Source: Shewanella avicenniae (GTDB lineage Bacteria; Pseudomonadota; Gammaproteobacteria; Enterobacterales; Shewanellaceae). From it: DNA of 64,000 nt. Position 1 is the stretch's first letter; each line of letters begins with the position of its first letter. The stretch is from assembly GCF_017354945.1 (NCBI RefSeq), contig NZ_CP071503.1:3348001-3412000 (forward strand). Direction: 5' to 3'. The notes below the pieces were generated by a model. That model did no database searches, had not been told where the DNA came from, and saw nothing but the letters and a program-made list of their open reading frames with translations. Positions 7,633 through 16,735 of this stretch are shown piece by piece. Position numbers and translations under genes: made by a program.

Positions 7633-8601
7633 CTACGCCGCTTGCGCCATCAGTATCGCTAACAGCTGCAATTGCAGTTGGCCGTAACGCACATCGTGTT
7701 GCAATGCAGTCAATTTCTGCGCTGGCGCCAAGCTTGATGCGGTTTGGGTTTCGCCAATTATCCACAAGGCTAAACCACTTATCGCCTCATCCAATGCCCG
7801 CTCACCGAGAACTCGCGGTAGTGCTGCCTGTAACTCGGCTAACCATTGCCAATACTGCTGAGCTAACTCGCAGTCATCGCCAAAGCAATAAATCGCCTCT
7901 TCTAACAGCTGCCAAGCGCTTAACCACTCAGTTAAGTTCATATTGGTCAACACTGGCTGAGTTGGTTGCTTAGCCTGTTGCTGCCCAGATAAGCGATAAC
8001 CGCGCTGTGCCTTGCTCGCTTTGCCTAATCTTACGGGCACCACCGCCGCCACTTGTTTAGCTAAGGTAAGTAATGCGTTGGCATCACCGGAAAACAGTTC
8101 AAACTCCAATTCACAAATAGGCTCTTGTTTACCATTGGCCGCGACTGTGCCTTGGTCAAAAGCCACTTCTACTTCAGCATCAGCGCGCTGAATTAACCAA
8201 ATTGTTCGCACAAAGTCAGTACTAAAAATGCAGCGCAGTTGTTGCTGCAACGCTGCCACATCAGTGCCTTCTGGCCAAATTTCTGCCGGGAACAACGCCA
8301 ATGTAGGTTCTTCTGAATTGATATCGACATTGTATTCAGGGCGGCTATGAAGACCACCGACCACCTTACCTGCGGTTTTAATGGTTTGCTCCAGCGCCCC
8401 ATTGCAACCGCGCACGCGCAAGCCCATATCCAACTGACGTAACGCCAGTGATGGCGTATCAAAATAGCGGTTTACTAAGGTCTTCTGTTGACCCGCTTCA
8501 ACGTTGGCTAACTGATTAACGGTGGTTTTTAAGGCGCTAATGGACTCAGGCGCCAATAATAATTTCAGCTCTATCTCTTGTGGTTGTGCATTGTTCGACA
8601 T
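7633..8601 (-). CDS. ygiF: CYTH domain protein, YgiF-like inorganic triphosphatase
   Basis: A 322-residue protein whose N-terminal 200 residues are a CYTH domain: the signature ExExK (EIELK) is at residues 10-14, with later basic and acidic strands such as RYFDTPSLALRQLDMGLRVR. E. coli YgiF is a tripolyphosphatase with a C-terminal CHAD domain, about 433 residues in all. Here the C-terminal half is shorter and only weakly helical, so CHAD is reduced or very divergent. In enterobacteria ygiF is immediately upstream of glnE; here 7 kb of plus-strand genes separate them. The start is an ATG; its upstream region overlaps the Pho-box array. Confidence 0.82.
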   Translation of the reverse strand: MSNNAQPQEIELKLLLAPESISALKTTVNQLANVEAGQQKTLVNRYFDTPSLALRQLDMGLRVRGCNGALEQTIKTAGKVVGGLHSRPEYNVDINSEEPTLALFPAEIWPEGTDVAALQQQLRCIFSTDFVRTIWLIQRADAEVEVAFDQGTVAANGKQEPICELEFELFSGDANALLTLAKQVAAVVPVRLGKASKAQRGYRLSGQQQAKQPTQPVLTNMNLTEWLSAWQLLEEAIYCFGDDCELAQQYWQWLAELQAALPRVLGERALDEAISGLALWIIGETQTASSLAPAQKLTALQHDVRYGQLQLQLLAILMAQAA

Positions 8602-8619
8602 CGGCTAAATCGCTCACTC

Positions 8620-8689
8620 AGTCATGAAATCATCATAAAATTGTCACACATACACTTATATGTCACACAATTGTCATAAAAGTGTCTTA
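8620..8689 (+). promoter_or_regulatory. Pho-box array upstream of DUF47-pit
   Basis: Repeats with an 11-bp step match PhoB half-sites (TGTCA followed by A/T): TGTCACA at 8661, TGTCATA at 8672 and TGTCTTA at 8683. A second, weaker series AGTCATG at 8620, CATCATA at 8631 and TGTCACA at 8642 keeps the same step. The strong trio is a textbook double Pho box. An A/T-rich -10 candidate (GATATATAA, 8704-8712) follows. It suggests PhoB control of the phosphate transporter genes in response to phosphate. Confidence 0.7.
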
Positions 8690-8725
8690 CTCTCTGCGCG
8701 CTTGATATATAACCCAAATAAATTA

Positions 8726-8789
8726 AAACTGTGGTTATGTATGAAAAAACACAGTTTCAATAAATGGGCGCATGGGGTAACATTCGCCC
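8726..8789 (+). promoter_or_regulatory. Leader hairpins before DUF47 gene
   Basis: Two hairpins lie in the probable leader. AAACTGTG (8726-8733) pairs with CACAGTTT (8750-8757), and GGGCG (8766-8770) pairs with CGCCC (8785-8789). Neither has a U-tract, so they are not terminators. A role in mRNA stability or translation is possible. Confidence 0.35.
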
Positions 8790-8830
8790 GCGTTTCCAAT
8801 AGTGGAACTAAGCTGAGTAGGTAAACGGCT

Positions 8831-9511
8831 ATGCCAGTAAACTCTATTTTAGGCGTGTTCGCCAAGTCGCCGATTAAACCGCTGCAAGAGCATATCGACA
8901 AAGTATACGATTGTGCATCTTTGCTGGTACCTTTTTTTGAGGCTGCCAATGCCGGAGATTGGGACAGTGCAGTCACCATTCGCAAAACCATCAGTCAGGA
9001 AGAAAAAGACGCTGATACATTGAAGCGTGAAATTCGTCTGACATTGCCCGGTGGTTTGTTTATGCCCGTTGAGCGAACCGATTTGTTGGAGCTGTTAACC
9101 CAACAAGACAAAATCGCCAACAAGGCAAAAGATATCTCTGGTCGAGTGATCGGCCGCCAATTGCTTGTACCACAAGCAATTCAAACTCCTTTCATCGCCT
9201 ATCTACAGCGTTGTTTAGATGCCGTAGCACTGGCAAAAGAAGCGATTAACGAACTTGACGATCTGCTCGAAGCGGGCTTCCGTGGCCGCGAAGTAGAGTT
9301 GGTTGCCAAGATGATCAGCGAGCTCGATATCATTGAGGAAGACACTGACGATCTGCAAATTCAGATCCGCCGTCAACTCTATGCATTAGAGCCAGGGTTG
9401 AATCCAATCGACGTAATGATTCTATATAAGGTAATTGAATGGGTCGGAGACCTAGCGGATCTTGCGGAACGGGTTGGTTCTCGTCTTGAGCTGATGTTAG
9501 CTCGCGTTTAA
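8831..9511 (+). CDS. DUF47/PhoU-like phosphate transport accessory protein
   Basis: A 226-residue all-helical cytosolic protein of the TIGR00153/DUF47 family, distant relatives of PhoU encoded beside Pit transporters. It has the family's typical start (NSILGVFAKSPIKPLQEHIDKV) and acidic helices (DIIEEDTDD) that in PhoU-like folds bind metal. It probably modulates the low-affinity phosphate carrier encoded 26 bp downstream. The ATG follows an A/G-rich GAGTAGG. The Pho-box array upstream implies control by phosphate supply. Confidence 0.9.
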   Translation: MPVNSILGVFAKSPIKPLQEHIDKVYDCASLLVPFFEAANAGDWDSAVTIRKTISQEEKDADTLKREIRLTLPGGLFMPVERTDLLELLTQQDKIANKAKDISGRVIGRQLLVPQAIQTPFIAYLQRCLDAVALAKEAINELDDLLEAGFRGREVELVAKMISELDIIEEDTDDLQIQIRRQLYALEPGLNPIDVMILYKVIEWVGDLADLAERVGSRLELMLARV

Positions 9512-9537
9512 AAAGAATAACATTACAAGGTTACAGT

Positions 9538-10806
9538 ATGGTTGAGGTATTAGTAACTAACGGTCCTTGGTTGATCGGAATTGCTGCTGTCTTTGGATTT
9601 CTTATGGCTTGGGGTATTGGAGCCAACGACGTAGCAAATGCGATGGGCACATCTGTGGGTGCCAACGCAGTTACCATTAAGCAAGCGATTGTTATCGCGA
9701 TGATTTTTGAGTTTGCGGGGGCTTACTTAGCCGGTGGCGAAGTGACCAGCACAATCCGTAACGGCATTATCGACTCAAAGTTTTTTGTTGATACTCCAGA
9801 ACTGCTGGTTTACGGCATGATTGCCTCGCTGCTTGCAGCGGGTATCTGGTTGGTTGTTGCATCTGCGCTTGGCTGGCCGGTATCCACTACTCACTCAATC
9901 GTGGGGGCGATTATTGGTTTTGCGGCTGTGGGTGTTGGCAGCGAGTCTGTTGCTTGGGGCAAGGTAGGCGGTATTGTAGGATCGTGGATTATCACCCCTG
10001 CGATTTCCGGTTTTATCGCCTTCTCCATTTTCCAAAGCGTGCAAAAGTTGATTTTCAATACTGATGATCCGCTGAAAAACGCTAAGAAATATGTCCCATT
10101 TTATATGGCAGTTGCCGCGTTTGTGATGTCACTGGTGACTATCACTAAAGGGCTGAAACACGTTGGTTTAAAACTGGAACCCGTTGAAGCCTACGGTTTA
10201 GCAATTGCGATTGCCGTTGTTGTAGGTATCTGCGGTAAGTTTGCCATCCAACGTTTGAAAATGAACCCTAAGAATGAACGCCAAGCCAACTACAACAACG
10301 TAGAAAAGGTGTTTGGTATTCTGATGATTGTGACCGCTTGCTGTATGGCATTTGCGCACGGTTCAAACGACGTTGCCAACGCGATTGGCCCATTGGCTGC
10401 GGTAGTTTCAGTGGTCAGTAGCGGCGGTGAGATCGCCAGTAAATCACCGTTGGTGTGGTGGATTCTGCCGGTTGGCGCGTTTGGTATCGTATTCGGCTTG
10501 GCTATATTTGGTAAGCGCGTAATGCAAACCATCGGTAAGAATATCACTCACTTGACCCCAAGCCGTGGTTTTGCGGCAGAGCTGGCAGCAGCAAGTACAG
10601 TGGTGATTGCATCAGGTACTGGTTTGCCAATCTCTACCACCCAAACACTGGTGGGTGCGGTGCTCGGTGTGGGTATGGCGCGAGGTATTGCGGCCATCAA
10701 CATCAACGTGGTGCGTAACATCGTAGTGTCCTGGGTAGTGACGCTGCCTGCTGGCGCTGGCTTGTCTATCCTGTTTTTCTTCACCATTAAAGGTATCTTC
10801 GGCTAA
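9538..10806 (+). CDS. pitA: Low-affinity inorganic phosphate transporter, PiT family
   Basis: A 422-residue inner-membrane carrier that moves metal-phosphate with protons or sodium. The PiT signature occurs twice as expected for this inverted-repeat family: GANDVANAMGTSVG near residue 28 and GSNDVANAIGPL near 276. Each is followed by a Ser/Thr-rich PVSTTHS or PISTTQT motif. About ten membrane segments are visible. It is the second gene of the DUF47-pit operon and is closed by a hairpin at 10847-10873. Confidence 0.93.
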   Translation: MVEVLVTNGPWLIGIAAVFGFLMAWGIGANDVANAMGTSVGANAVTIKQAIVIAMIFEFAGAYLAGGEVTSTIRNGIIDSKFFVDTPELLVYGMIASLLAAGIWLVVASALGWPVSTTHSIVGAIIGFAAVGVGSESVAWGKVGGIVGSWIITPAISGFIAFSIFQSVQKLIFNTDDPLKNAKKYVPFYMAVAAFVMSLVTITKGLKHVGLKLEPVEAYGLAIAIAVVVGICGKFAIQRLKMNPKNERQANYNNVEKVFGILMIVTACCMAFAHGSNDVANAIGPLAAVVSVVSSGGEIASKSPLVWWILPVGAFGIVFGLAIFGKRVMQTIGKNITHLTPSRGFAAELAAASTVVIASGTGLPISTTQTLVGAVLGVGMARGIAAININVVRNIVVSWVVTLPAGAGLSILFFFTIKGIFG

Positions 10807-10846
10807 ACCCAACTGGCTGAGTAAAATCAGGAAAAATCAAGTTGAT

Positions 10847-10873
10847 AAGAGGGAAGCTCAGCGCTTCCCTCTT
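10847..10873 (+). terminator. Hairpin after pitA
   Basis: An 11-bp perfect stem (AAGAGGGAAGC with its complement) and a 5-base loop follow the pit stop codon. The U-tract is poor, so termination may be partial. Confidence 0.6.
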
Positions 10874-10933
10874 GCATTTCTAAGGCAAGATCCCCTAGCA
10901 TGGACGCAACACTTATTGAGAGAGACTTGACCC

Positions 10934-11512
10934 GTGCTGAGAGGGATTTTACTCCTAGGAGCATTAGCGTTCGCATCGGTTGCTAGTGCCGAGGAACAAG
11001 CTGGCTATATTTCTGACGACATTTATATCTACATTCATGGCGGCCCAGGCAATCAGTTCCGTATTTTGGGCAGTATTGAAGCGGGGCAACCGGTCACTGT
11101 CACAGGTGAAACCGAGAGTGATTACAGCAAAATTGTTGACCATAAAGGCCGTGAGGGTTGGGTTAAAACAGAATTTTTGACAACCCAGCAGACATTGCGC
11201 TTTCAGGTGCCAGAACTGCAAAACCAGCTCACCGAAGCGCAGCAACAGTTACAAACCGCCATCAGCGACAAAGCCAATGAACCGGAGCAGCTCAGTCAAC
11301 TGACCGCCGAGCTGGCACAAGTCAAACAAGCCTTGGCAGAAGTGACTCATGCACGCGATCAAGCACAACAACAGCTAACGGCGATACACGATGATGCCCA
11401 ATATAAGATGTGGCGTGAAGGCGGCATTATTGCAGCAATCGGCGCACTCATTGCGGTAATTTTGGTGTATCTGCCAAGACCGCGTTCTAAAAAGCGCGAT
11501 CGTTGGTTTTAA
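10934..11512 (+). CDS. SH3b-domain anchored protein, YgiM-like
   Basis: A 192-residue protein with a cleavable signal (cut near ASA-EEQ, residues 18-20), a bacterial SH3 domain (residues about 20-90: YIHGGPGNQFRILGSIEAGQPV ending EGWVKTEFL), a coiled-coil Gln-rich stretch (95-155) and one C-terminal membrane helix (160-180) followed by a basic tail. This is the TIGR04211 SH3-and-anchor layout of E. coli YgiM. The start is GTG with GAGAGAG about 9 nt upstream. It is probably a periplasmic anchored protein; its ligand is unknown. Confidence 0.85.
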   Translation: MLRGILLLGALAFASVASAEEQAGYISDDIYIYIHGGPGNQFRILGSIEAGQPVTVTGETESDYSKIVDHKGREGWVKTEFLTTQQTLRFQVPELQNQLTEAQQQLQTAISDKANEPEQLSQLTAELAQVKQALAEVTHARDQAQQQLTAIHDDAQYKMWREGGIIAAIGALIAVILVYLPRPRSKKRDRWF

Positions 11513-11530
11513 GCGTACATAAATCAATAC

Positions 11531-11566
11531 AAAGGCGATGTTTTCAAACATCGCCTTTTTTATTTT
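11531..11566 (+). terminator. Rho-independent terminator after SH3 protein
   Basis: A 12-13-bp stem AAAGGCGATGTTT with its complement, followed by TTTTTTATTTTT. Confidence 0.9.
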
Positions 11567-11653
11567 TACTATGTAAATCAATTTGAAAAACCTAGTAACT
11601 AAACAATGATCCCAATAACACCCAGATAAGTGCTATAGCTCACATTTTGTAGG

Positions 11654-11659
11654 TATAAT
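11654..11659 (+). promoter_or_regulatory. Candidate putA promoter -10
   Basis: A perfect TATAAT about 107 bp before putA. No good -35 is visible at the right distance, so an activator may be needed. I see nothing else clear between the terminator and putA. Confidence 0.35.
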
Positions 11660-11765
11660 CGCTGCGCGTAAGCGCCTGATGTTCAATAAAAACGATAAGC
11701 GCTGGCTGTATATTTGAGATGTTTAGCAGACCCTAACTGCCTTCTGGCTTGGATGGATAAAAACT

Positions 11766-14700
11766 ATGTTTAAAGCGAGCGAAGTACTTGCTGGCTATTA
11801 TGACAATGCCACTCTCGACCAACTCTTTAGCGCCATCAGCGACAATTACATCGTTGATGAAGAGCTGTACCTACAAGAGTTAATTCAATTGGTGCCCGCC
11901 GACGATGCAACCGTCACTAAAGTGACCCAAGCGGCACACGATCTGGTAAGCCAAGTGCGCCAGTACGACAAAAAAGGCTTAATGGTCGGTATCGATGCCT
12001 TTTTGCAGCAATACAGCTTAGAAACTCAGGAAGGCATTATTCTGATGTGTCTTGCTGAAGCACTGCTGCGGATCCCTGATGCTGCCACCGCAGATGCGCT
12101 GATTGATGACAAACTGTCTGGTGCTAAGTGGGATGAACACCTATCAAAAAGCGATTCGGTGTTGGTCAACGCTTCTACCTGGGGCCTAATGCTGACCGGT
12201 AAAATCATCAAGTTGGACAAAAACATTGATGGTACCCCGAGCAACTTATTGAAACGTTTAGTCAACCGTGTCGGCGAACCGGTGATACGCCAAGCTATGT
12301 ATGCCGCGATGAAAATCATGGGCAAACAGTTTGTGTTGGGGCGTTCAGTTAAAGAAGCCCTGAAAAATAGCGAAGCGAGCCGTAAACTCGGTTACACCCA
12401 CTCCTACGACATGCTCGGCGAAGCAGCGTTAACCGCCAAAGATGCGCAAAAGTATTATAACGATTATGCCCATGCCATCGCCGAACTTGGCGCGAATCAA
12501 TACGATGAAACTGAAGCGCCACGCCCTACCATTTCTATCAAGCTGTCGGCACTGCATCCCCGCTATGAAGTCGCCAACAAAGAAAGAGTGATGACTGAGC
12601 TGTATGCCACCGTCATCAAACTGATTGAACAAGCACGCAGCCTCAACGTGGGCATTCAAATCGATGCCGAAGAGGTGGATCGACTTGAACTGTCGCTCGA
12701 ACTGTTTGCAAAGCTTTATATCTCTGAAGTCGCCAAAGGTTGGGGCTTACTCGGCTTAGTGGTGCAAGCCTACTCTAAGCGCGCGTTGCCGGTGCTGCTG
12801 TGGATTACCCAACTGGCCAAAAGCCAAGGCGATGTGATTCCGGTGCGTTTGGTGAAAGGCGCCTATTGGGATAGCGAACTGAAATGGGCGCAACAAGGGG
12901 GCGAAGCGGGTTATCCGCTTTATACCCGCAAAACCAACACTGACTTGTCATATTTGGCGTGTGCGCGGTATCTGTTGTCTGAGAAAACCCAAGGGGTTAT
13001 CTATCCGCAATTTGCGACCCATAACGCACAAACAGTTGCGGCAATCATGAATATCGCCGGAACACGCCAATTCGAGTTCCAACGATTGCATGGCATGGGA
13101 CAAGAGCTGTACGACACACTGCTGGCAGCCACCGACAAACTCACGGTTCGAATTTATGCGCCAATTGGTGCCCATAAAGACCTACTGCCGTACTTAGTAC
13201 GCCGCCTGCTGGAAAACGGCGCCAATAGCTCATTTGTGCACAAACTGATTGACCCGAAAACCCCGATTGAGTCACTGATCCAGCATCCAGTTGTGGCAGC
13301 ACGCAAATTTACTACCCTGGCCAATAACAAAATCGCCCTACCTACCAATATCTACGGCGGTGAGCGTAAAAACTCCAAGGGATTGAATATGAACATCATT
13401 TCTGAGTCGATGCCGTTCTTTAACGCACTTGAGCGCTTTAAATCACAACAATGGCAAGCCGCACCGTTAGTGGCAGGCAAGAGCTTGAGCGGCACCGCAC
13501 AAGCTGTGTTGAGCCCTTACGACACCACCGAACAAGTGGGCAGTGTGATTCATGCCGACGATGCCGCGATCGAACAAGCACTCAGTAGCGCCAGCGTGGC
13601 ATTTAGCGATTGGTGCCGTACACCAGTAGCACAACGGGCAACAGCATTGCAAAAACTGGCCGATCTGCTGGAAGAAAACCGCGAAGAACTGATTGCCCTC
13701 TGCACCCGCGAAGCAGGTAAAAGCTTGCAAGATGGTATCGATGAAGTGCGTGAAGCAGTTGATTTCTGTCGTTACTATGCCATCAACGCGAAAAAGATGA
13801 TGAGCAAACCTGAACTGCTGCAAGGCCCCACAGGTGAGCTCAACGAACTGTTTTTGCAAGGTCGTGGCGTGTTCGTTTGTATCAGCCCATGGAACTTCCC
13901 GCTGGCGATCTTCCTTGGCCAAATCACTGCCGCGTTAGCTACCGGCAACACCGTTATCGCCAAACCGGCCGAACAAACCTGTTTGATTGGCTATCGCGCG
14001 GTGCAACTTGCCCACGAAGCAGGTATTCCAGCTGACGTGCTGCATTATCTGCCGGGTGCTGGCAGCGTTGGCGCTAAACTCACCGCAGATGAACGTATCG
14101 GCGGCGTATGTTTTACAGGCTCGACGGGGACTGCCAAAGCCATCAACCGTGCTTTAGCAAATCGCGAAGGCGCCATCATTCCGTTGATTGCCGAAACCGG
14201 TGGCCAAAATGCCATGGTGGTCGACTCCACCTCTCAACCTGAGCAGGTGGTCAACGATGTGGTCGCGTCATCATTTACCAGCGCTGGTCAACGCTGTTCA
14301 GCACTGCGAGTATTGTACCTGCAAGAGGATATCGCTGAACGTACCTTAGATGTGCTCAAAGGCGCAATGAACGAGTTAAGCATAGGCGATCCGAATCTGC
14401 TGCAAACCGATGTTGGTCCCGTGATCGATGCAACGGCGAAATCGAACCTTAATGGCCATATTGAGCACATCAAGCAGGTTGGTAAACTGCTGAAGCAGGT
14501 TGAACTGCCACCCGCCTGTAGTAAAGGCCATTTTGTGGCGCCAACGGCGGTTGAGATCAACTCAATCAAAGTGCTGGACAAAGAGCATTTTGGCCCGATT
14601 CTGCATGTGATTCGCTACAAGGCGGCCGACTTGCCGAAAGTGATTGATGAAATCAACAGCACAGGTTTTGGTTTGACGTTGGGCATTCACAGCCGCAACG

Positions 14701-14939
14701 AAGGCCATGCGCTGGAAGTGGCTGATAAAGTCAATGTGGGCAACGTCTATATCAACCGTAACCAAATTGGTGCGGTTGTGGGGGTACAACCTTTTGGAGG
14801 TCAAGGGCTGTCTGGTACTGGGCCAAAAGCCGGTGGTCCACACTATCTGCAGCGGTTTGTGACTGAGAAAACGCGCACCAACAACATCACCGCAATTGGC
14901 GGTAACGCCACCTTGTTATCGCTAGGTGACGCAGACTAA
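11766..14939 (+). CDS. putA: Bifunctional proline dehydrogenase / P5C dehydrogenase
   Basis: A 1057-residue two-enzyme flavoprotein that oxidises proline to glutamate with channelled P5C. Proline dehydrogenase motifs: ISIKLSALHPRYE near residue 257, LVKGAYWDSE near 363 and FQRLHGMGQELYD near 440. Aldehyde dehydrogenase motifs: a Rossmann region, the general-base Glu in AETGGQN near 808, and the nucleophile Cys in SAGQRCSAL near 842. The N-terminus goes straight into the catalytic part, so the RHH DNA-binding domain of E. coli PutA (1320 residues) is absent and this copy cannot autorepress that way. It faces the amino-acid symporter gene across a shared terminator. Confidence 0.96.
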   Translation: MFKASEVLAGYYDNATLDQLFSAISDNYIVDEELYLQELIQLVPADDATVTKVTQAAHDLVSQVRQYDKKGLMVGIDAFLQQYSLETQEGIILMCLAEALLRIPDAATADALIDDKLSGAKWDEHLSKSDSVLVNASTWGLMLTGKIIKLDKNIDGTPSNLLKRLVNRVGEPVIRQAMYAAMKIMGKQFVLGRSVKEALKNSEASRKLGYTHSYDMLGEAALTAKDAQKYYNDYAHAIAELGANQYDETEAPRPTISIKLSALHPRYEVANKERVMTELYATVIKLIEQARSLNVGIQIDAEEVDRLELSLELFAKLYISEVAKGWGLLGLVVQAYSKRALPVLLWITQLAKSQGDVIPVRLVKGAYWDSELKWAQQGGEAGYPLYTRKTNTDLSYLACARYLLSEKTQGVIYPQFATHNAQTVAAIMNIAGTRQFEFQRLHGMGQELYDTLLAATDKLTVRIYAPIGAHKDLLPYLVRRLLENGANSSFVHKLIDPKTPIESLIQHPVVAARKFTTLANNKIALPTNIYGGERKNSKGLNMNIISESMPFFNALERFKSQQWQAAPLVAGKSLSGTAQAVLSPYDTTEQVGSVIHADDAAIEQALSSASVAFSDWCRTPVAQRATALQKLADLLEENREELIALCTREAGKSLQDGIDEVREAVDFCRYYAINAKKMMSKPELLQGPTGELNELFLQGRGVFVCISPWNFPLAIFLGQITAALATGNTVIAKPAEQTCLIGYRAVQLAHEAGIPADVLHYLPGAGSVGAKLTADERIGGVCFTGSTGTAKAINRALANREGAIIPLIAETGGQNAMVVDSTSQPEQVVNDVVASSFTSAGQRCSALRVLYLQEDIAERTLDVLKGAMNELSIGDPNLLQTDVGPVIDATAKSNLNGHIEHIKQVGKLLKQVELPPACSKGHFVAPTAVEINSIKVLDKEHFGPILHVIRYKAADLPKVIDEINSTGFGLTLGIHSRNEGHALEVADKVNVGNVYINRNQIGAVVGVQPFGGQGLSGTGPKAGGPHYLQRFVTEKTRTNNITAIGGNATLLSLGDAD

Positions 14940-14957
14940 TCACTTCCGTGAGTGTAC

Positions 14958-14990
14958 AAAAAAGCCACCGAACTCGGTGGCTTTTGTTTG
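14958..14990. terminator. Bidirectional terminator between putA and symporter
   Basis: A hairpin AAAAGCCACCG / CGGTGGCTTTT with a 4-base loop. A-tract on one side and T-tract on the other serve both converging genes. Confidence 0.85.
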
Positions 14991-15006
14991 GCTAAAACAG
15001 CGCAGT

Positions 15007-16242
15007 TTACGCTACTTTGTCGGCCTCTTTCGGCGCGTACTTATCCATGATAATCGCACAGGCCGCATCACCTGAGATATTCAGCGCGGTGCGGATCATG
15101 TCAAACAAACGGTCGAGCGCGAACAGCAGTGGCAAACCATCAATTGGGATGCCCGCTGACAGCAATACCGCCACCACCAAGAAGGTTGGGCCGGGTACAC
15201 CCGCTTGGCCAACTGCGCCCAGCGTCGAGGTCAAAATGATTGCCGCATAAGCCGTCATCGACAGATCGATGTGGTACATCTGGGCAAAGAAGATTGCCAC
15301 CAAACCGTAATAAATTGCGTTGCCGGTCATGTTGATGGTGGCACCTAGTGGCAGCACAAATGACGCAGTGGCGTTGCTGACTTTGAAGTCTTTCTCAACG
15401 GTTTGCATATTGACTGGCAGAGTCGCCATCGATGACGCGGTCGACAAGGCCATCACCTGCGGCTTTTTCATCAAGCTGATAAATTTAATCGCCGAGACAG
15501 ACGACATCAGCTGCACCAACAGCGGATAAACAATAAAGCCAAACACCAAGATAGCCGCGACGTAAACCCAGAATAGATCCAGCACCACTTTCAAACGGTC
15601 AAAACCATAGGTTCCTACCGCTTCAGCCATCAAACCAAAGACCCCCAACGGCGCAATCACCATTACTTTGGTAATCATCCATACCAGCGCATCTAATACC
15701 GTTTGTAAGCCACGTTGCAGCGCTTCAGCCCCCTCACCTTTCACCTTGGTCAACGCGATACCAAAGAAGATGCTGAACACCAAAATTTGCAGAATGTTAC
15801 CGCTAGTCAGCGAATCAAACACGTTGGTGGGGATCATGCCGATAATGGTATCCACTGCGCCTGGCAATTCACCTTGTTTAGCAGTGATTTCCATCAAATC
15901 GTGTGTAGCTTGATTGCTAAAATCGACCGATACACCCGGTTCAAACCAGTGACCCATCAATAATGCCCAGACAACGGCAATGGCTGAGGTGGACAAAAAG
16001 AACACAAAGGTGCCAATACCAATTTTACCGGCGGAGGGTGTGTTGCCCAGACTGGCTGAACCCGTGACAATCGCCACCAGTACCAGCGGGATAACTAACA
16101 TCTTGATCAATGAGATAAATAAGGTACCTAACGGTGCAAAAATTGCGGCGTCAGCGCCCATCAGGCTACCAACGACTGCACCAATCAGCATGGCAATAAC
16201 CACTTGCACGCCGATGCTGCTAATCCACTTTTTGATTTTCAT
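15007..16242 (-). CDS. Dicarboxylate/amino acid:cation symporter (DAACS family)
   Basis: A 411-residue membrane carrier of the GltP/DctA/SstT class that imports glutamate, aspartate or C4-dicarboxylates with protons or sodium. Features: eight hydrophobic segments, a Ser-rich loop with ALSTASSMATLPV near 275, and LGATINMTGNAIYYG near 305, which carries the cation-binding NMTGN. The exact substrate cannot be read from the sequence; neighbouring putA suggests amino acid use. The start is ATG with a lysine-rich N-terminus. Confidence 0.9.
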   Translation of the reverse strand: MKIKKWISSIGVQVVIAMLIGAVVGSLMGADAAIFAPLGTLFISLIKMLVIPLVLVAIVTGSASLGNTPSAGKIGIGTFVFFLSTSAIAVVWALLMGHWFEPGVSVDFSNQATHDLMEITAKQGELPGAVDTIIGMIPTNVFDSLTSGNILQILVFSIFFGIALTKVKGEGAEALQRGLQTVLDALVWMITKVMVIAPLGVFGLMAEAVGTYGFDRLKVVLDLFWVYVAAILVFGFIVYPLLVQLMSSVSAIKFISLMKKPQVMALSTASSMATLPVNMQTVEKDFKVSNATASFVLPLGATINMTGNAIYYGLVAIFFAQMYHIDLSMTAYAAIILTSTLGAVGQAGVPGPTFLVVAVLLSAGIPIDGLPLLFALDRLFDMIRTALNISGDAACAIIMDKYAPKEADKVA

Positions 16243-16465
16243 TATTGTTGTCTTCCAATTGTTATTTTACAGCCTGTAGGAGGTTGACTGTGGGTACAGC
16301 TGAAGACGTTAACACAGAAAAACATCAGATTGGATTAAAAACCCGTATCAAAAGATTAAAATCACATTTTACGCTGAAGCAGAGCGCGACTAGGACTAAG
16401 GTCAGTAAGCAAATTTAGCAATGGCTTACTATACTTTCGCGGTGACAGCATTTAGGAGCCAAACC

Positions 16466-16645
16466 ATGAGTAATGATATGTTGACCTTGGAAGAAGTCTG
16501 CGCCTTGTTAGACAAGACCCCAAGCACCATCAAGCGCTATGCCCGCGAGAATCTGCTATCGAGTGTGCAGGAAAACAATCAGTTACTGTTTCCTGCGGAA
16601 GAGGTGCATCGCTATCTGGAGTTTTCCAAAAAGCTAGGCCGCTGA
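16466..16645 (+). CDS. Small MerR/excisionase-like HTH protein
   Basis: A 59-residue protein that is essentially one winged helix-turn-helix: LTLEEVCALLDKTPSTIKRYARENLL then a wing and FPAEEVHRYLEF. This is the HTH_17/excisionase layout. The start at 16466 has TTAGGAG 6-8 nt upstream; a longer reading from 16421 lacks one. A TATACT (16430-16435) may be its -10. It has no integrase or phage gene beside it and its own terminator follows, so it looks like a stand-alone DNA-binding protein of unknown target. Confidence 0.75.
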   Translation: MSNDMLTLEEVCALLDKTPSTIKRYARENLLSSVQENNQLLFPAEEVHRYLEFSKKLGR

Positions 16646-16680
16646 TGTGTAAACTCCTGAGCTAAGCCATGAGCCCAACG

Positions 16681-16713
16681 AAAAGGACGCTATTTGAGCG
16701 TCCTTTTGCTTTG
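16681..16713. terminator. Terminator between mini-HTH gene and cydC
   Basis: A hairpin AAAAGGACGCT / AGCGTCCTTTT with a 5-base loop. T-rich and A-rich flanks let it serve both converging units. Confidence 0.85.
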
Positions 16714-16735
16714 TTATTCTGGCGAACAGGGTTTG

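Noticed and set aside
8866..9000. Riboswitch in the DUF47 leader or gene start
   Set aside because: Only simple hairpins were found before the gene; no conserved aptamer core is visible.
16466..16645. Phage remnant suggested by an excisionase-like protein
   Set aside because: No integrase, attachment repeats or other phage genes are nearby, so it is treated as a lone DNA-binding protein.
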